From positions 937,835-1,001,834 of the forward strand of contig BCIK01000007.1 of the NCBI GenBank assembly GCA_039545295.1: a stretch of DNA of 64,000 bases, in the 5' to 3' direction. The stretch's first letter is position 1; each line of letters starts with the position of its first letter. The notes under the pieces were generated by a model. The model worked only from the letters and a program-made list of their open reading frames with translations, was not told the origin of the DNA and did no database searches. Below, one piece after another: positions 36,101 through 48,497 of the stretch. Origin of the DNA: Udeniomyces pyricola (lineage: Eukaryota > Basidiomycota > Tremellomycetes > Cystofilobasidiales > Mrakiaceae). A program made the translations under genes and the position numbers.

Positions 36101-38866
36101 TGAGTGGATCGCTGTGCTTTTTGGGCTGCTCCACAATGCAATTATACTGAAACTCGTGATCTCTCAACTTTCCTCGTCGCTGTCTACTATCATCACAGTC
36201 CCTTCTCCTCGGAGCGAAAGTCGATGGGTGTCGTTGTTCAGCTGCCTAATGGAAAGCACCGAGTCTACCTCAAGGGGGCGTCCGAGATCCTCCTCCGCGT
36301 CTCGACCAAGCACATCCTTGTCTCAGAGCAGATCCAATCGAATGAGATCGAGGTTGCCGAGTTTGATGAGGAGACCCGACAGAATATCGACCGAACTATC
36401 GTATGTATCCTTCTTGATTTCTTCTTAGGGTCCTTTGTAGCCCGAGCCTGACGACCCTTCGGTCTTTACTTTCAGATCCTTTATGCCAATAACATGCTTC
36501 GAACCATCGCCGTCTGCTACAAGGACATCGAATCCTGGCCTCCCGTGGATCCTGACGAGAACGGCGAGGTTCCCTTTGCCTGGCTTGCGCGCGACCTGAC
36601 TTTGATCGCAGTGACCGGTATCGAAGATCCGCTACGACCAGGAGTCACCGAGGCTGTTGCTACTTGTGCTCGAGCTGGTGTTGCTGTCAAGATGTGCACT
36701 GGTGACAACGTCCTTGTGAGTTTGCATTCTTTGCTGCCTCTCAGCCGTTCTCCTTCGACCCTGTTGCTGATCAGTGTTCCTGCTCAGACCGCCCGATCGA
36801 TCGCTACCCAATGTGGCATCTACACCCCCGGTGGGATCGTCATGGAGGGCCCCGTCTTCCGAGAGGTAAGCCTACTGCTTTGCAACGATGTTTCTCCTGT
36901 CTCCATCTGCTCAATCCTATCCTTCCCATGTCTTCTTGGGTTCACCTCATAGTTGAGCAAAGCCGACCTGCACCAAATCGTCCCCCGGCTCCAAGTACTT
37001 GCTCGATCGTCCCCGGAAGATAAGAAGATTCTGGTCGCTACTCTCCAAGAACTCGGCGAGATTGTTGGAGTCACTGGCGATGGAACGTGAGTCGCCTCCT
37101 ATGATCATGTTGCACTCTCCTTTGTTTCTTCTCGATTGCATCGCCTTGCTGAGACTTGATTATCCTTATCGGCATATATCCTCTACAGCAATGATGGACC
37201 CGCTCTCAAGCAGGCCGATGTCGGATTCTCGATGGGTATCGCGGGTACTGAGGTCGCGAAAGAGGCTTCGGATATTATCTTGGTTAGTCTGAAGCTCAAC
37301 ACGATGGTATACGCCACAGGTCTAGTCGGCTGACGCGCCCACTGCTCCTTCTCAGATGAACGACAACTTCTCCTCCATCGTCACAGCTGTCATGTGGGGC
37401 CGATGTGTCAACGATTCCGTCAAGAAATTCCTCCAGTTCCAAATCTCGGTCAATATCACCGCTGTCTTCATCACCTTCATCTCTGCCGTCTCCTCTGCCG
37501 AGGAGCAGTCCGTCCTTACCGCCGTTCAATTGCTCTGGGTTAACCTTATTGTATGTTACCAGCTCTGTCTTCCTGACGTTGCCGTTTGGTCTGCGCTGAT
37601 CACGCCTGTAATATTTTCCCCATTTCAGATGGACACCTTTGCCGCTCTCGCCCTTGCTACTGATCCCGCCACTCCTGAAGCCCTCGAGCGCAAGCCCGAT
37701 GCCAAGACTGCTCCCCTCATTACTATCGACATGTTCAAGATGATCACCTCGCAGGCTCTCTTCCAGATCGTTGCATGCCTTATCCTTCATTTCCTTGGTG
37801 GTTCGATCCTCGGTCACGAATGCGGCAACAACGAGGCCCTTTGCGCAACTCAGAAGGAGGAAGTCTCAACCATTGTCTTCAACGCCTTTGTCTTCTGCCA
37901 GATCTTCAACCAACTCAGTTCGTTCACATCTACCATCGTGCCTCTTCAGAGGCTGCTTCGTCTTGATCCAGCTCGCGTAGGCTTCTTAACTGATCGTTGC
38001 CTCGCCTCTGTTTTTGGCTCTCTAGACTGTCGACGATTGGATCGAGGCCTCAACATCTTCACTCAGTTCTTCCGAAACACCTACTTCTTGGTCATCTTTG
38101 CCATCATGGTCGGTGGTCAGGTTCTCATCGTCATGGTCGGAGGTGCTGCCTTCCAGGTTGTTCGAATCGGTGGTCGCGACTGGGTAAGTTGCTCTGTTAT
38201 CTGTATCTGTGCTGTCTATGTCGCTCTTACTCACCTCTTCTCACATTGGGCTCTTACCTTTGTTTTTTCGCTTCAGGCCATTTCTATTCTTGTTGGCCTT
38301 CTCTCGCTTCCCATCGGTCTCATTGTCCGACTGCTGCCGACTGAGCCGTTCGCTCAGATGCTGTACAAGATTCACCTCTACCGAGACCCGAACGCTCTGC
38401 CTAAAGTCTCGCCTGTTCAGGAGGAGATTGAATGGGCGTCTGCCATCACCAAAGCCATCGTAAGTGTCTCTGTCTCATGTGCATTTGCCGATGAGAGTGT
38501 TGTCGAATCATATCCTGATTTTCTTTCCTTGTCTCGCTTTGGTTCTTCGTGTTTTTTCAGAACGACATGACAACCTACACGTCCATCCGAGGTGGTCGCT
38601 TGAAAGCCTCGACCGCGTTCAAGTCTCGCCGAGCTCGTCTCCGCAAGTCTGGAGTCCAACCGACGTCGCTCCTCGCGATGATTCCGACCCTCGTCGCCTC
38701 GTCCGTCGGCGCCAACTGGCAGGCGAGCGATCTCTCGAACCCATCGAGCGTCCAACCGAGTTCGTCCTCGGCCGCGTTGGCGTCGGGCAAGATGCAACTC
38801 TCGTTCCACCCGGAAACGCCAAAGGACGATCCACTTCTTCAAAAGTTTGGCCGCGTGCGGGTTTGA
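33183..38866 (+). CDS. PMC1: Ca2+-transporting P-type ATPase, PMC1/PMCA type
   Basis: Eighteen exons close in frame: 33183-33300, 33517-33964, 34073-34313, 34397-34585, 34679-34777, 34859-35352, 35441-35717, 35822-36099, 36199-36400, 36476-36715, 36788-36865, 36953-37086, 37189-37282, 37356-37550, 37629-37917, 38026-38183, 38277-38459 and 38561-38866. The product has 1,340 residues. It carries the P-IIB hallmarks: the actuator loop SGATGES, the PEGLP ion-site helix, the phosphorylation site DKTGTLTQN (Asp584), KGASEILL in the nucleotide domain and the hinge [20 protein letters not shown]. The NQLNCRR loop lies among the last membrane helices. Such pumps move cytosolic Ca2+ into the vacuole in fungi, powered by ATP. 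The N-terminal 180 residues are Ser/Ala-rich and poorly conserved; the C-terminal tail is Ser-rich. The intron density is the highest in the window. Confidence 0.95.
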
Positions 38867-39974
38867 AGTGGTCAAGCAAACACAAAAAAACTACAACATT
38901 GAAACCGTCTGGTTCAATCCACTTCGCATGATTGGCTTTTTTTTTTCTCTTCCTTCTTTCCCTTGGTTGTCTGTCTTTGTATCCTTCTTCCTTACTTGTA
39001 GTTTTTTTCTTCTTCTTTTCCGTCCGATTATCTGTTTCTTGTTCCGTCCGTTCGTTCACATATCTTTTTTCCTCTCTCTCCATCTCTCCCTTTTTCCTTT
39101 CTAACGAACGTGGTAGTAGTAGTAACAAGGGGTTTCCTTAGCTACGCTACTATCCATCATGATGATCTTGATCTCTCTCTCGCTCTCCGATCCGTCTCTA
39201 CAATGGCCTTCGCGTGCGTTGTGTGTCCATTATATATGCTTTCTGGAATGTTGTTTTTGAGTTAGTTTTTTTATCGTTTCTCTTTGAAAATCAGTGCCGA
39301 CTATGATCTTTCGTCCGTTATTGCATCATGAGGTCGGGCCCCTGACCTCCTTTGTAAAACGTCGTCTCTTTATATATATACAGTATTCAGCTCGTGATGA
39401 ACTTTTTTTTTTTTTCCTAAGTCAAGAAGGAATTCAGGGATCGTAGCATAGTAAGGTTAAATATGTATATCTGATCGATTGAGTGACAGTCATCAAAGTC
39501 GATTCAAGCATCGTTTAGAACAGACTATTAAAAAAAAAAACGACAAAGGGCAGGAGCAATCATGATGATAGTAGACCAGAAAAAAAAAAGAAGAGAAACA
39601 AAAAGAGGAGGTCATATCGACGATCTAAGTAGTTGAATTAATAAGAATAGCGAGAAAAAGAGAGAGGCAGAGAAAAGGGTCAAGGAGTCAAGGTGATGGA
39701 TGCAAGGGAGAATTGATCTAGAAGAATGCATTGATGAGAAAGAGAATGAGTGAGAGAAGAAGAAGAAAAAAAACAAGGAACATCGCCCCCCCCCCCTCCT
39801 CTATAGAAAGAAAAAAAAAACATTTCTATCCTTCACTCCCCGTCCATCCCATCTTTCGCGCCTTATGAGGACAAGAAAGATAAAAATACAGTGATGATAC
39901 ACGACTGACTCCGCCTTCCCGCACGTCAAACCGTGAAATTAAACGAACACAAAGGAAGAAACAAGAGGGCCAGC
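38867..39974. other. Convergent spacer, Ca2+-ATPase / MFS transporter
   Basis: The part nearest the ATPase gene is T/C-rich, as expected for its 3' UTR. The part nearest the transporter is A/G-rich, the same bias on the other strand. Homopolymer runs occur near 39403, 39531, 39788 and 39810. I see no gene. Confidence 0.65.
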
Positions 39975-42900
39975 TTATTCCGCAATGACCGTCGGTTGGG
40001 CGGCATTATCAAGCTTGCCATCGGCCTTGCCGGGAACGGTCTCGATCGTCGAATCGTTCTTGATGAGCCAGACCGTCAACGTCGCGACGAGGGCCGATGC
40101 CATGGCGTACAGAAAGACGGGTTGCGTCGCGAGGCGGTAGCTGGGTGTTTTTTTGTCAAGGGAACGAGAGAATAGCAAAGAGAGGAGAAGAGATGATCCG
40201 CATTAGAATTGATGAGCGAGTGGTCATTGGGAGGAGGTAAAATGGAAAAAATGATGTAGAAGAAGAAGAAACGGGGGGGGGGGGCAAGGGCGAGGAAGGA
40301 GGATGTGTTGAGAACTTACCCTTCAATGACACCTGGCTGAAGGTCCAAGGGAACGGCCGTTCGGATCGCAGCGACGCTTCCTCGGAGGTAATCCACAAGG
40401 GCCGGATCGAGCGTCGGAGCTTGAACCGCAAGCTTCTGAGGAAGCAGGTTGTTGAAGATGGAGGTCGAGACACTCGTTCCTATTTCAATTTGTGAACACA
40501 GAAGAGAAAAACCAGGCGAAAATGGAGGGAGGAGTCAGGGCCTTGCTTGATTTTTCCTTTGGGAGGGGGAGGGGGGGGGGGAGGGTTATCGTTTGGGTGA
40601 GTCAGGGTGTTGAAGGGATGAAGTGCTCACCAAGGATTCGGCCCATGAACTAAGTCGCGTCGAACAGCCGCCCCACGAGAAGAAAAACAAAAGAAAAAAG
40701 AAGAAAAAAGAGCAAAGGAAAACAGACACAACAAGCAAGAAGGATTCAATACTCAGGCCTTGCAACCTCGGAAGGGATAAGAATAGGAAAGAGGATGGTC
40801 GTCAAAGAGCAAGGGTGGGTTTTTGTAACGCACGTTGAAGAAGTTAAGGAATCCCATGGCCCGCGAGATGAGATGGGGCTCGGCTTTGAGTTCGGTTTGA
40901 GCAGCGACCCTGGAAAAAGGGGAACCAAAGCGAAAACAAAAGATAGCGAAAAAAAAAACAGGAGTGCAGAGGAGACCAACAGAGAAAAGTCAGGATCAGA
41001 CTCGCAATATCGGGTTAGGAATCCTTTTTGCCCAAAAGGAGGAACCGAACGAAAGTTCATGTACGTACATGACATTCTGGAGGAAAAAGGCAACTCCGAC
41101 ACCGACCATGGCTTCGAAACCAAGGAAGTAGGACAGGTGCGTCGTCATGTTGGACCAGTAAAGTAGTCCAGATCCAATAGCCTACATTCCACCCAAAAAA
41201 AAAAGCAGAACAAAGCATGACGACCATCTTAGCGTTTCACTCCATGTACGTCCTGTGATCAATCCTTGCTAGCCAGTAAGAGAGACGTACGATAAGTGGA
41301 GGTCCGGCACAGCAAAGGTACTTGTAGTGACCCGTGATGGAGACGAGCTTGCCCGAGATGACGATGAGGAGCGTCTGGACGCAAATCATAGGGAGGAGGT
41401 AGATTCCCGCTTTCGTCGCCGTTACCCCAGCGACACTCTGGTATTCAATAGAGAGGTAGTACACGATGGCCATGAAGGACATCCATCCAAACGTTCCCGT
41501 CGCAGCCGAGCCGATGATGGTCCTTCGCTTCAACAAGTAGAGAGGCACCATGGCACGCGAGTAGTAAAGCGACCAGCCAAAGAGGAGACCCAGCGAGACA
41601 GGGATCAAGACGAGCGTTGCCACGACGGATCCACTGCTCCAGGCTCGGTCGACACCTCCCCATTCGAAAGGGAGACAGAGGATGACGGCGAAGCAGAGGG
41701 CGAGAAGCGTTCCGACCCAATCGAGTTGAATGATCTTTTGGACGAGTGTTCGGTTATCTTTGCTAGCACCCAGGGGAGGTTGAGCTTTGTGTGCACTGAA
41801 ATACGGCGAGGAAGAGTAACCAATGTGGAAAGAGGGAGAGAGAAGAGAACACGCTTGTCAGTTTCTTGCGAGTCAAGGACGACGCCTTATAGGGTTGTGA
41901 CATTTATGAGGTCACTTACATGCAGAGCATCAGGAATGCCGCACCACCAATTGGAAGGTTGACGTAGAAACACCTGTGGATAAGAGGTTTCAGAGTCAAG
42001 GAAAACCATCAGACAGGGCACAGGAAGGAGTCTCTATACCAAAGCCATGATTCGCTTCTGCTAAGACGTACCATCGCCAGCTCTGTATGGATCAATTCAG
42101 CAATAAAGGGAAAAATTCTCGTCAGCTATACAGCCATCAACGGGACGTCACAGACGAAATCAAGAGGACTCAGAGCGAGTACGTACGACATGATCGGTGA
42201 AAGCACCTCCGACAAGAGGACCAGCGATACTCGAGACACCAAAGCAAGCCCCAAAGAGTCCGAGGTACGTCGATCGCTCTTGCAAACTGGTGATCTCGAT
42301 GAGGATGACGACACTGGCCGAAAAGATGCCACTCGCTCCGAGTCCCGCAAGCGCTCGGCCTGATGATCGGGGGTGAACGACGTTTTGAGGAGGAAGGTTT
42401 TGTTTTTAGAGATCTTCCGTCAGCTAGGATTGTTCGAGAACCTTTTTTCCATATATATGGCAGTTGTCGATGACGAATAGTGATGCAGAAACGAGAAGGA
42501 TGATTTACTGACCAAAGATGAGGACGTTCATGCTGGGAGCGACCGCACACACCAACGATCCCATCTCAAAGATGAAAACGGCCGAAAGGAGGATCCATTT
42601 TGAAGGGACGATCGTGAGGTATTGTCCCCAAGCGAGACTGAAGGCGCAGAGTGGAATGAAGAATCCCGTAGCAAGCCAGGCAACCTATACGGATAGGATA
42701 GAAACGAAGGGACGGATAGCAAAAAATGGAGTAAACAATTCAGAGTATTCGAGCAGACCACCAAGGAAAGGACACCGAGAAAAAAAGAGAAAAAAAAAAG
42801 AAAAAAGAAAAAAAAACGAAACGCGTTAGGACGTTTGCTGAGTGAACGAACAAGAACGGCAAGCGGAGGAGAGACGTCGGCGCGTCTGTAGGCCAGGCAC

Positions 42901-43764
42901 GCGCGCTTTCGCTCAAACTTTACTGACCTGAGAGAGCGAGTCAAACTCGGAGACGATCTTGGGGATAGCGGTAGTGACAATGAGCTATGAAGAAAAGAGA
43001 GAAAGCAATGGCGAGGACGATTTCCATCGGAACAAAGGTTAGCGTGAGGGAGAGAAACGAAGCAGGGGATCGAGGGGAAGGGGGACTTTGCGGGGGATTC
43101 CGATCGGTCGGAAAGGGGTCGAAGCCGAAATGACGCGGACGTGCCGGAAAATGGGAAGGGAAAGGAACACTCACTTGATCGAGGGCAAAGAGGAAAACGC
43201 AGAGCAACATAGACCCGAAAACCTGCACATCCCCAAATAAGAAATGTCAGCATCTAAACAGACCGATGCGTGCCGCAAGACAGAAGAGGTACTAGGGCGA
43301 TTGTGTTTTTTTTTGGCATCGAGGGCTAGAGGAAACGTACAAAGGCGAAACGCATTTTGGAAAGAGGCGCGGGCTTGGTCGAAATGGGGGGACCATTGGG
43401 TGCGGTAATATTAGCGGCAATGCCATCCTCAGGAATCCCAACCTGTTTAAAAAAGGTCCACGAACAGTCAGACTTGATCGGATGTTCATTGGCATGGAGA
43501 AAGAAGAAAAAAGATGATGATGAAGGAGGAGCTGTCGGTTGGTCGTATTGCATGGCGGGAAATGTTGAGACGTACATTCTTTTCATCGACCTCGGTCAAG
43601 GGCTTCTCCTCAAAAGTGGATGTTCGGTGATCGTCGATAGTGGAGGCTCGGGTGTTGAGAGCAGAAGTTTGGTTGTCGACGATGGAGGAGCGGATGTCGG
43701 GCGAGGCAGATGAAGCATGGGGTATGGCCACCACGGCGTCAGTGTCTTGAGAATGGGTAGACAT
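39975..43764 (-). CDS. MFS multidrug transporter, 14-helix DHA2-like
   Basis: Fourteen exons: 43764-43576, 43442-43341, 43222-43175, 42984-42928, 42684-42513, 42359-42187, 42082-42072, 41973-41920, 41795-41291, 41181-41069, 40909-40834, 40649-40631, 40479-40320 and 40140-39975. The total is 614 residues. The first 60 residues are soluble. Helix 1 leads into FALDQLIVTTAIPKI, the drug:H+ antiporter motif with the key Asp. A GRALAGLGASG motif follows, then the antiporter motif C form GxxxGPLVGGAFTD, and SWRWCFYVNLPIGG, a hallmark of the 14-helix group. Family members export drugs or metabolites in exchange for protons at the plasma or vacuolar membrane. Two exons are unusually small (11 nt at 42072-42082; 19 nt at 40631-40649), yet both have good flanking signals and restore the conserved motifs. 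Confidence 0.9.
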
Positions 43765-45158
43765 ATTGGGGTCGGAGGTTGCAACTTTGGAAAGGATGGT
43801 GAAGCTCAAGGCAGAGACTGCTGTTGGTCGGGTCGAGAGTAACGGAGAACGACGGATCGAATCTGCTCAAAGATTTGAACAGTTCAAGCTGGAAGGTGGG
43901 CAAGGTCGTGGATGTTGGTGCCAGAGAGTTGATGTGTAGGTCGAGGGTCACAACTACGAGGAGCTAAATACTGTGTAGGACCTCGGTACCTCGGTCATCG
44001 AATATGGTTGGACGATTGCTCAACCTGTTCGGCGTTGTTCCGCCATCGCCGAGGGAAAGCACAATGAACGTCGGCCGGAGCCGACGCGCCACGCTCCGCT
44101 CGAATAAAATCCAAGAGCCGCTAATCCCCTTTTTTGAATCGATTATTCGACCATGGCGCCTCAGCAAGTTTGCGAATTGAAGCGTCCTGCAACCAGCTGT
44201 ATCGTAACGTTCTGCATCGTCTTGACCTCACGATTTCACGAGGGAAGAGCCTCGAGCTCCGTTGAATGTTGATCATGTTCGATCATACTCTTGTCATCGC
44301 AACTGCACGATCCCTGGTCGGCCTGGTCGTCAACGCACGAATATCAATGACCTGCGTCCACTAGCTGTGTCATGAGTCATAACCCTATCACGTCCAGTCA
44401 TACTACATGCAATCTTGCACTCGTTGCAAGTTGATCGATTAGGCCATATTGAAAGATCTCCCCGTGAAGCGTCCTGCGTATATACGACACGCGTCTATCT
44501 GATGTATCTGACCATGTATTTTTGGATCGACCGATGAGTGGTATGGCCGAAGCTTCTCCTCCCCGAAGTCGTATCATCTGTACTTAGCATAACTCTCGAC
44601 ATGACCGAGGTCAGATCAGGTCAGGTCAGGCGGAGTGTGTGTCGGTGACGCGTCGATGACAGTGTGAAACCGCGTTGAACAGTTTTTGAGTCGCGATCCG
44701 CGGTAGAGCAAGGGTCGATCGACGCTTCTCCAAGGACAATCTGGCCCTTTGGGCTATTCTTATCTTGCGAGAACTCTGAGTTTGCCGGATATTTATTATG
44801 AATTCTATGCCCAGTTACCCATGATGCATGATGCATGATGCCTGACGACCGTGCAAACACGATGCGTGATCAATGATGAATGATGAATGATTAATGATTG
44901 TCCGTCGTTTAAAATACCTCTGCACTTGATATATCTGATCGCGCATGAGACGAAGTGGAAATCATGGACATCATACACTGGCCGTCAGAACATTCAAGCC
45001 AAGTTATGCATGGGTTGTCAGTACGGAACGTCAGTGGGCGTCAGTACTGAAACGTCTGATGGAAACATCCCAAGGGCATTCCCTGAAGCCGGTCAGCACA
45101 AGCTATCGCGTCAGGATCAGGCATCGACGTCGATTGGTTCCATGCATGCATCATAGAT
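43765..45158. promoter_or_regulatory. Upstream region of the MFS gene with short tandem repeats
   Basis: This 1.4-kb spacer holds the MFS promoter and the 3' flank of the zeta-family gene. It contains overlapping AGGTC copies at about 44608-44630 and an ATGATGC / AATGATG repeat cluster at about 44820-44897. A small inverted repeat (CGTCGG..CCGACG) is near 44070. No gene is supported. Confidence 0.5.
44820..44897. repeat. ATGATGC / AATGATG imperfect tandem repeats
   Basis: Three copies of a seven-base ATGATGC-like unit and, after a short gap, three to four copies of an AATGATG-like unit. They are imperfect and look like a decayed microsatellite in the MFS upstream region. Confidence 0.7.
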
Positions 45159-45956
45159 CTACAGTCTACCCAACTCCAATCTGATCCCCTCGACTTGGGT
45201 TTCCTCTTCCTGCCCTCCCGAAACCTCGAGCCCTGTTGGTTTCTTCGCCGAGATGGGCACTGACAGGTCTACCTCACCCGTTTGGGTGACTGCTCGCTTA
45301 AGAACGCTTCGAGGCCTGCTCGGACCATCCGATTGGGACGCTTCCTTACTACTATCACCACCACCACCACCACTATTAATACTACTACTACTATCGCTGT
45401 GAGTTTTCGCCGATGATGGGTGGTTATTGGTCTGATCATGATCGTCGCCCTGATGTGAACGCTGAGCTCGCTTGAGATCCTCCTCTTCATCGCTCCCATC
45501 CCTCTCCGCCAACGCAAAGTCTCTCACCGGCACCCGTTCTTTGCGCCAATACGTACGATCCGTGCGAGAATCATAAACGACCCGGGGAGCGTATGAGTTG
45601 GACGAATTATCGACGAGACGAAGTCGATGGATGTACCGAAGGTCTGAGAGTTCTTCGACCGAATTGGGAGATTGCAGTCGGGATTGGTGAATCTGAACGC
45701 ATGAACGAAAAGGGCCCAAAACAAAATGGGAAATTGAATGACCAAAAGGCATTTTCAGGAAATGGGTATTTCACTGATGTGGGAGATGATGGAAGATGCA
45801 CGCGTAGGTGAGTTGGTTCTCACTTTTTCGTCCGTAACGCGTCGACCGGTCTTGGCTTCTCGTTTTTTGGCCCGACACCGCATCGTGGCTTCCTTGGCAA
45901 AGACGAACAAGATTTCCACGTTGTACCCAGTCTGACCAAAGATGAATCACAACGTG

Positions 45957-45990
<34 letters not shown>

Positions 45991-47115
45991 ACGTTCAAGT
46001 CCAAAAAGTACGGCATGAGCTGCGATCCTTTCAAACAACCCCCTTCTTCTCCAGGTCTCGACATTAGCTAAGTAGACTGCATGTCCGACTCACCTCCCAA
46101 AAGGACTTCATGACGCCCTCAAAGTACTGCCCGCAGCTTAACGATCCATCGACGACGACGCTCAACTTGCGTTCGCGCGAGATGGAAGTGAGGAGTTCCT
46201 GGAGTAAGGAGGCCTCGGGATGAAGGAGCGTCGAAGCTTCGTGCTGCGTCGCTTCGTTGTGTAAGTAGAGCGGCAGTTCAGGTAAGAGCAGAGCGAGTTT
46301 GTCGGGATCGATCCTGTGGAAGACGTCAAAGAGGGAGCAGTTATGATCAGCCGGGTAGAGGAGCGAAGGGATTGAAACGTAAAAGGGAGGTGCACGGGGG
46401 GAAAGGCGGGGGGGGGGGAAGGGGGCAAGAGAAAGCAGATCAAGAGGATACACAGAAACCAAGGCACGCACCACACAAACGTCTCGTCTAGAACGATGCG
46501 ACCGTCCTTGAGGAACTCTCGGAGGATATGACCTTTACCGGCACCCATGCCGCCGGCGGTGAAGAGGGCGACAGGAACGTTGGCGTTCTTGATCTTGCCA
46601 TTGGCTTCTCGGATCGCTTCGGCATCGCGAGCCGATGGGGGTCGTAAAGGATGGTGCAGCTGGGAGATGACGTGATGGATGATGGCATCTTGTAAGCTGA
46701 GAAAATGCGATCAAGAATCGGAGAATATCAGTCACCAGTTCTCTCTGGGCCCATCGTGTTTCGTTGTATATCCAAGACGCTTGATGATGATCAAGAAGAG
46801 ACAAAGGAATGGGAGGATGAAGGCAAGCGCGTCTAAAGGACATCGATGCGATGCGACCGTTTGCTCGCGTAGTTGTACGCACTGCATCCTTTCGAGCGTG
46901 ACGACGTTGTGATAATCATAATCTATGAGACTCCTAGCTAAAGGATACCGCGTGCCGCGTTGGACCCAGGTATCGATGGAGGCACATGCTGCCTTGGACG
47001 GTGGACTCGGGTCGGCGTAGAGCCGGATGGTGGATTGCTTGAGCTGTTGGGGCGTGAGGTTGGGGGCTGGTTCGTCAAGCTTGGTTGGCGAGAGAGGGAC
47101 TGTGAGGACTGGCAT
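45159..47115 (-). CDS. Zeta-toxin-family P-loop kinase domain protein
   Basis: Five exons: 47115-46883, 46696-46472, 46313-46094, 45931-45824 and 45692-45159, giving 439 residues. The middle exon pair encodes a P-loop: a GGMGAGKGH Walker A motif (about 46531-46555) after a hydrophobic strand (VPVALFTAGG), then a DETFVW strand and a helix beginning IDPDKL. This matches the zeta-toxin/PezT fold, a kinase group that in bacteria phosphorylates UDP-N-acetylglucosamine. Fungal members are chromosomal, stand alone, and their role is not established. No partner antitoxin-like gene is adjacent. The C-terminal 150 residues are low complexity (poly-Ser and Gly, His-Gln-Asp rich). The frame is open upstream to an ATG at 47412, so a 99-residue longer, possibly targeted form cannot be excluded; I prefer 47115. 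Confidence 0.8.
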
Positions 47116-47642
47116 GGTTTGATATAAAGGGGGTTGAATAGCTGGGTTGTGTGTGGTACGGGCGGATATAGGAAATCTGGGCTCGCACGCAGCACGATTT
47201 CCGGGGCGATCAAAGTCTTGGGAAGAGGATCGAAGATGACGAGCTGATGGATAGGCAAGGGAAGCTGAATAGGTTCGGATGGGACGAGGGAGGACGGATG
47301 GCCAGGGACAATGGCTGATGAATGAATGGATGAATGGTTGAATGAATGGGTGGGGTTGTGGCGTAGAAACGTGAGTGCTGCGTGGTCGCCGGTCGAGGCA
47401 AAACATAGTCATGTCATCATGTCATTCCCGAGTCAACGCACGCGTCAAGCCGACAGATATATATGAGCGGGAAGCTGGAACCCCGTGTGGTTACGTGACT
47501 GTACCATAGTCATCACTGTAGTGCTGTACGACCTCCCTATCCTCTGAATCATCAAGCTCCAATTATCATATCAGCTACGCCGTACCCTTGGCCATAACCA
47601 ACCCAACTCTCCATTCATCCGTTCTCGTTCATACACACACCC
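47116..47642. promoter_or_regulatory. Divergent promoter region, zeta-family kinase / UPF0357 gene
   Basis: The 527-bp spacer holds promoters for both genes. It includes a GAATGAATGGAT-type repeat at about 47320-47350 (inside the possible longer N-terminus of the kinase gene), an ACGCGT at about 47442 and a TATATATATG stretch at about 47458-47466. The short A/T run may serve the minus-strand gene. Confidence 0.45.
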
Positions 47643-48497
47643 ATGATTTATCACATCTCTTTCTTAGCCATCTGCGTCGTCGTTGCCTGGGCATTCCATC
47701 GATACCAGGTATGTCCATCACCCTCCTCTCACATCATCCTGCATCCCTTATCCGATTTCCTCCCATTCTCACTCACCCATGTTCATGCGTCATCCCTGGC
47801 ATCCAACCCACGACCCCCTCCCTTGCCCCCTTTCTTCATATCACCCAGCTCGTCTCGGACCACCTCTTACCTTACCTTCGCCAACGGTTCCCAGGTCGTC
47901 TCGGCAACTATACTCAACTCTCGTCTTTCGAAGACCAACGGACCGGTGGCGTAAGATTCCCGTTCCATCCATCTTCCTAGGCTCCTGCTTACCTGCTCAT
48001 ACACCCTCTTTTTACACTCTAGCTCACCATCAAACCTTCTTCTTTGACGTCATGCTAATCTTCTTCTCAAATGTGGTTTGCTTGCCCACCTTTGCCCATA
48101 CTCCTTTCCCCTTCTCGGCGTCTCCGCGGCCGCAGTTGTCGTCGTCCAACTTCGACCTCGAGGCCAACAACCTCGACGTGGGAGACTCAAGAGAAGGCCT
48201 CGACAGTGCTGGTGCGGCTGAAGTTCATCGAATCATGCGAGAGGAAAGAGTCAACTTTGACGAGGTCAGTCCCGGATCGGTCGGATCCGGTCGGAGAGCC
48301 GGAGGCCGTGGCGCTTTGACCTCCCTTGCTTCTACTTTCTTCGTCTCTGTCACCCGGTGTATACGTTTAGTGACCGCGTGTTCTCCTCGAATCGACTACA
48401 GGCTCGCCTCCGAAGGCATCACCGACTCCTCCAGCGAAACGGAATTGACCCGACAGGCATGCCTGTCGACCGCAAGGCCATTACCTCCCTCTCATGA
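47643..48497 (+). CDS. UPF0357 family small membrane protein
   Basis: Four exons: 47643-47708, 47849-47950, 48136-48264 and 48402-48497, 130 residues. An N-terminal membrane helix (ISFLAICVVVAWAF) is followed by a basic linker, then the conserved UPF0357 pattern. That pattern is a SSF-E-D patch, FDLEANNLDVGDSREGLD, EVHRIMREERVNFDEARL and NGIDPTGMPVDRKAI at the C-terminus. Members such as budding yeast YCL012C are about this size, single-pass, and of unknown function. The exon boundaries fall between the conserved blocks. Identification rests on the combined motif order, which is distinctive. Confidence 0.82.

Noticed and set aside
44470..44640. ACGCGT hexamers as cell-cycle boxes for the MFS gene
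   Set aside because: The hexamer is scattered through the window, so isolated copies carry little weight.
47116..47412. A longer N-terminus for the zeta-family kinase starting at 47412
   Set aside because: The extension is low complexity and contains a GAATG repeat. I kept the later ATG but noted the alternative.
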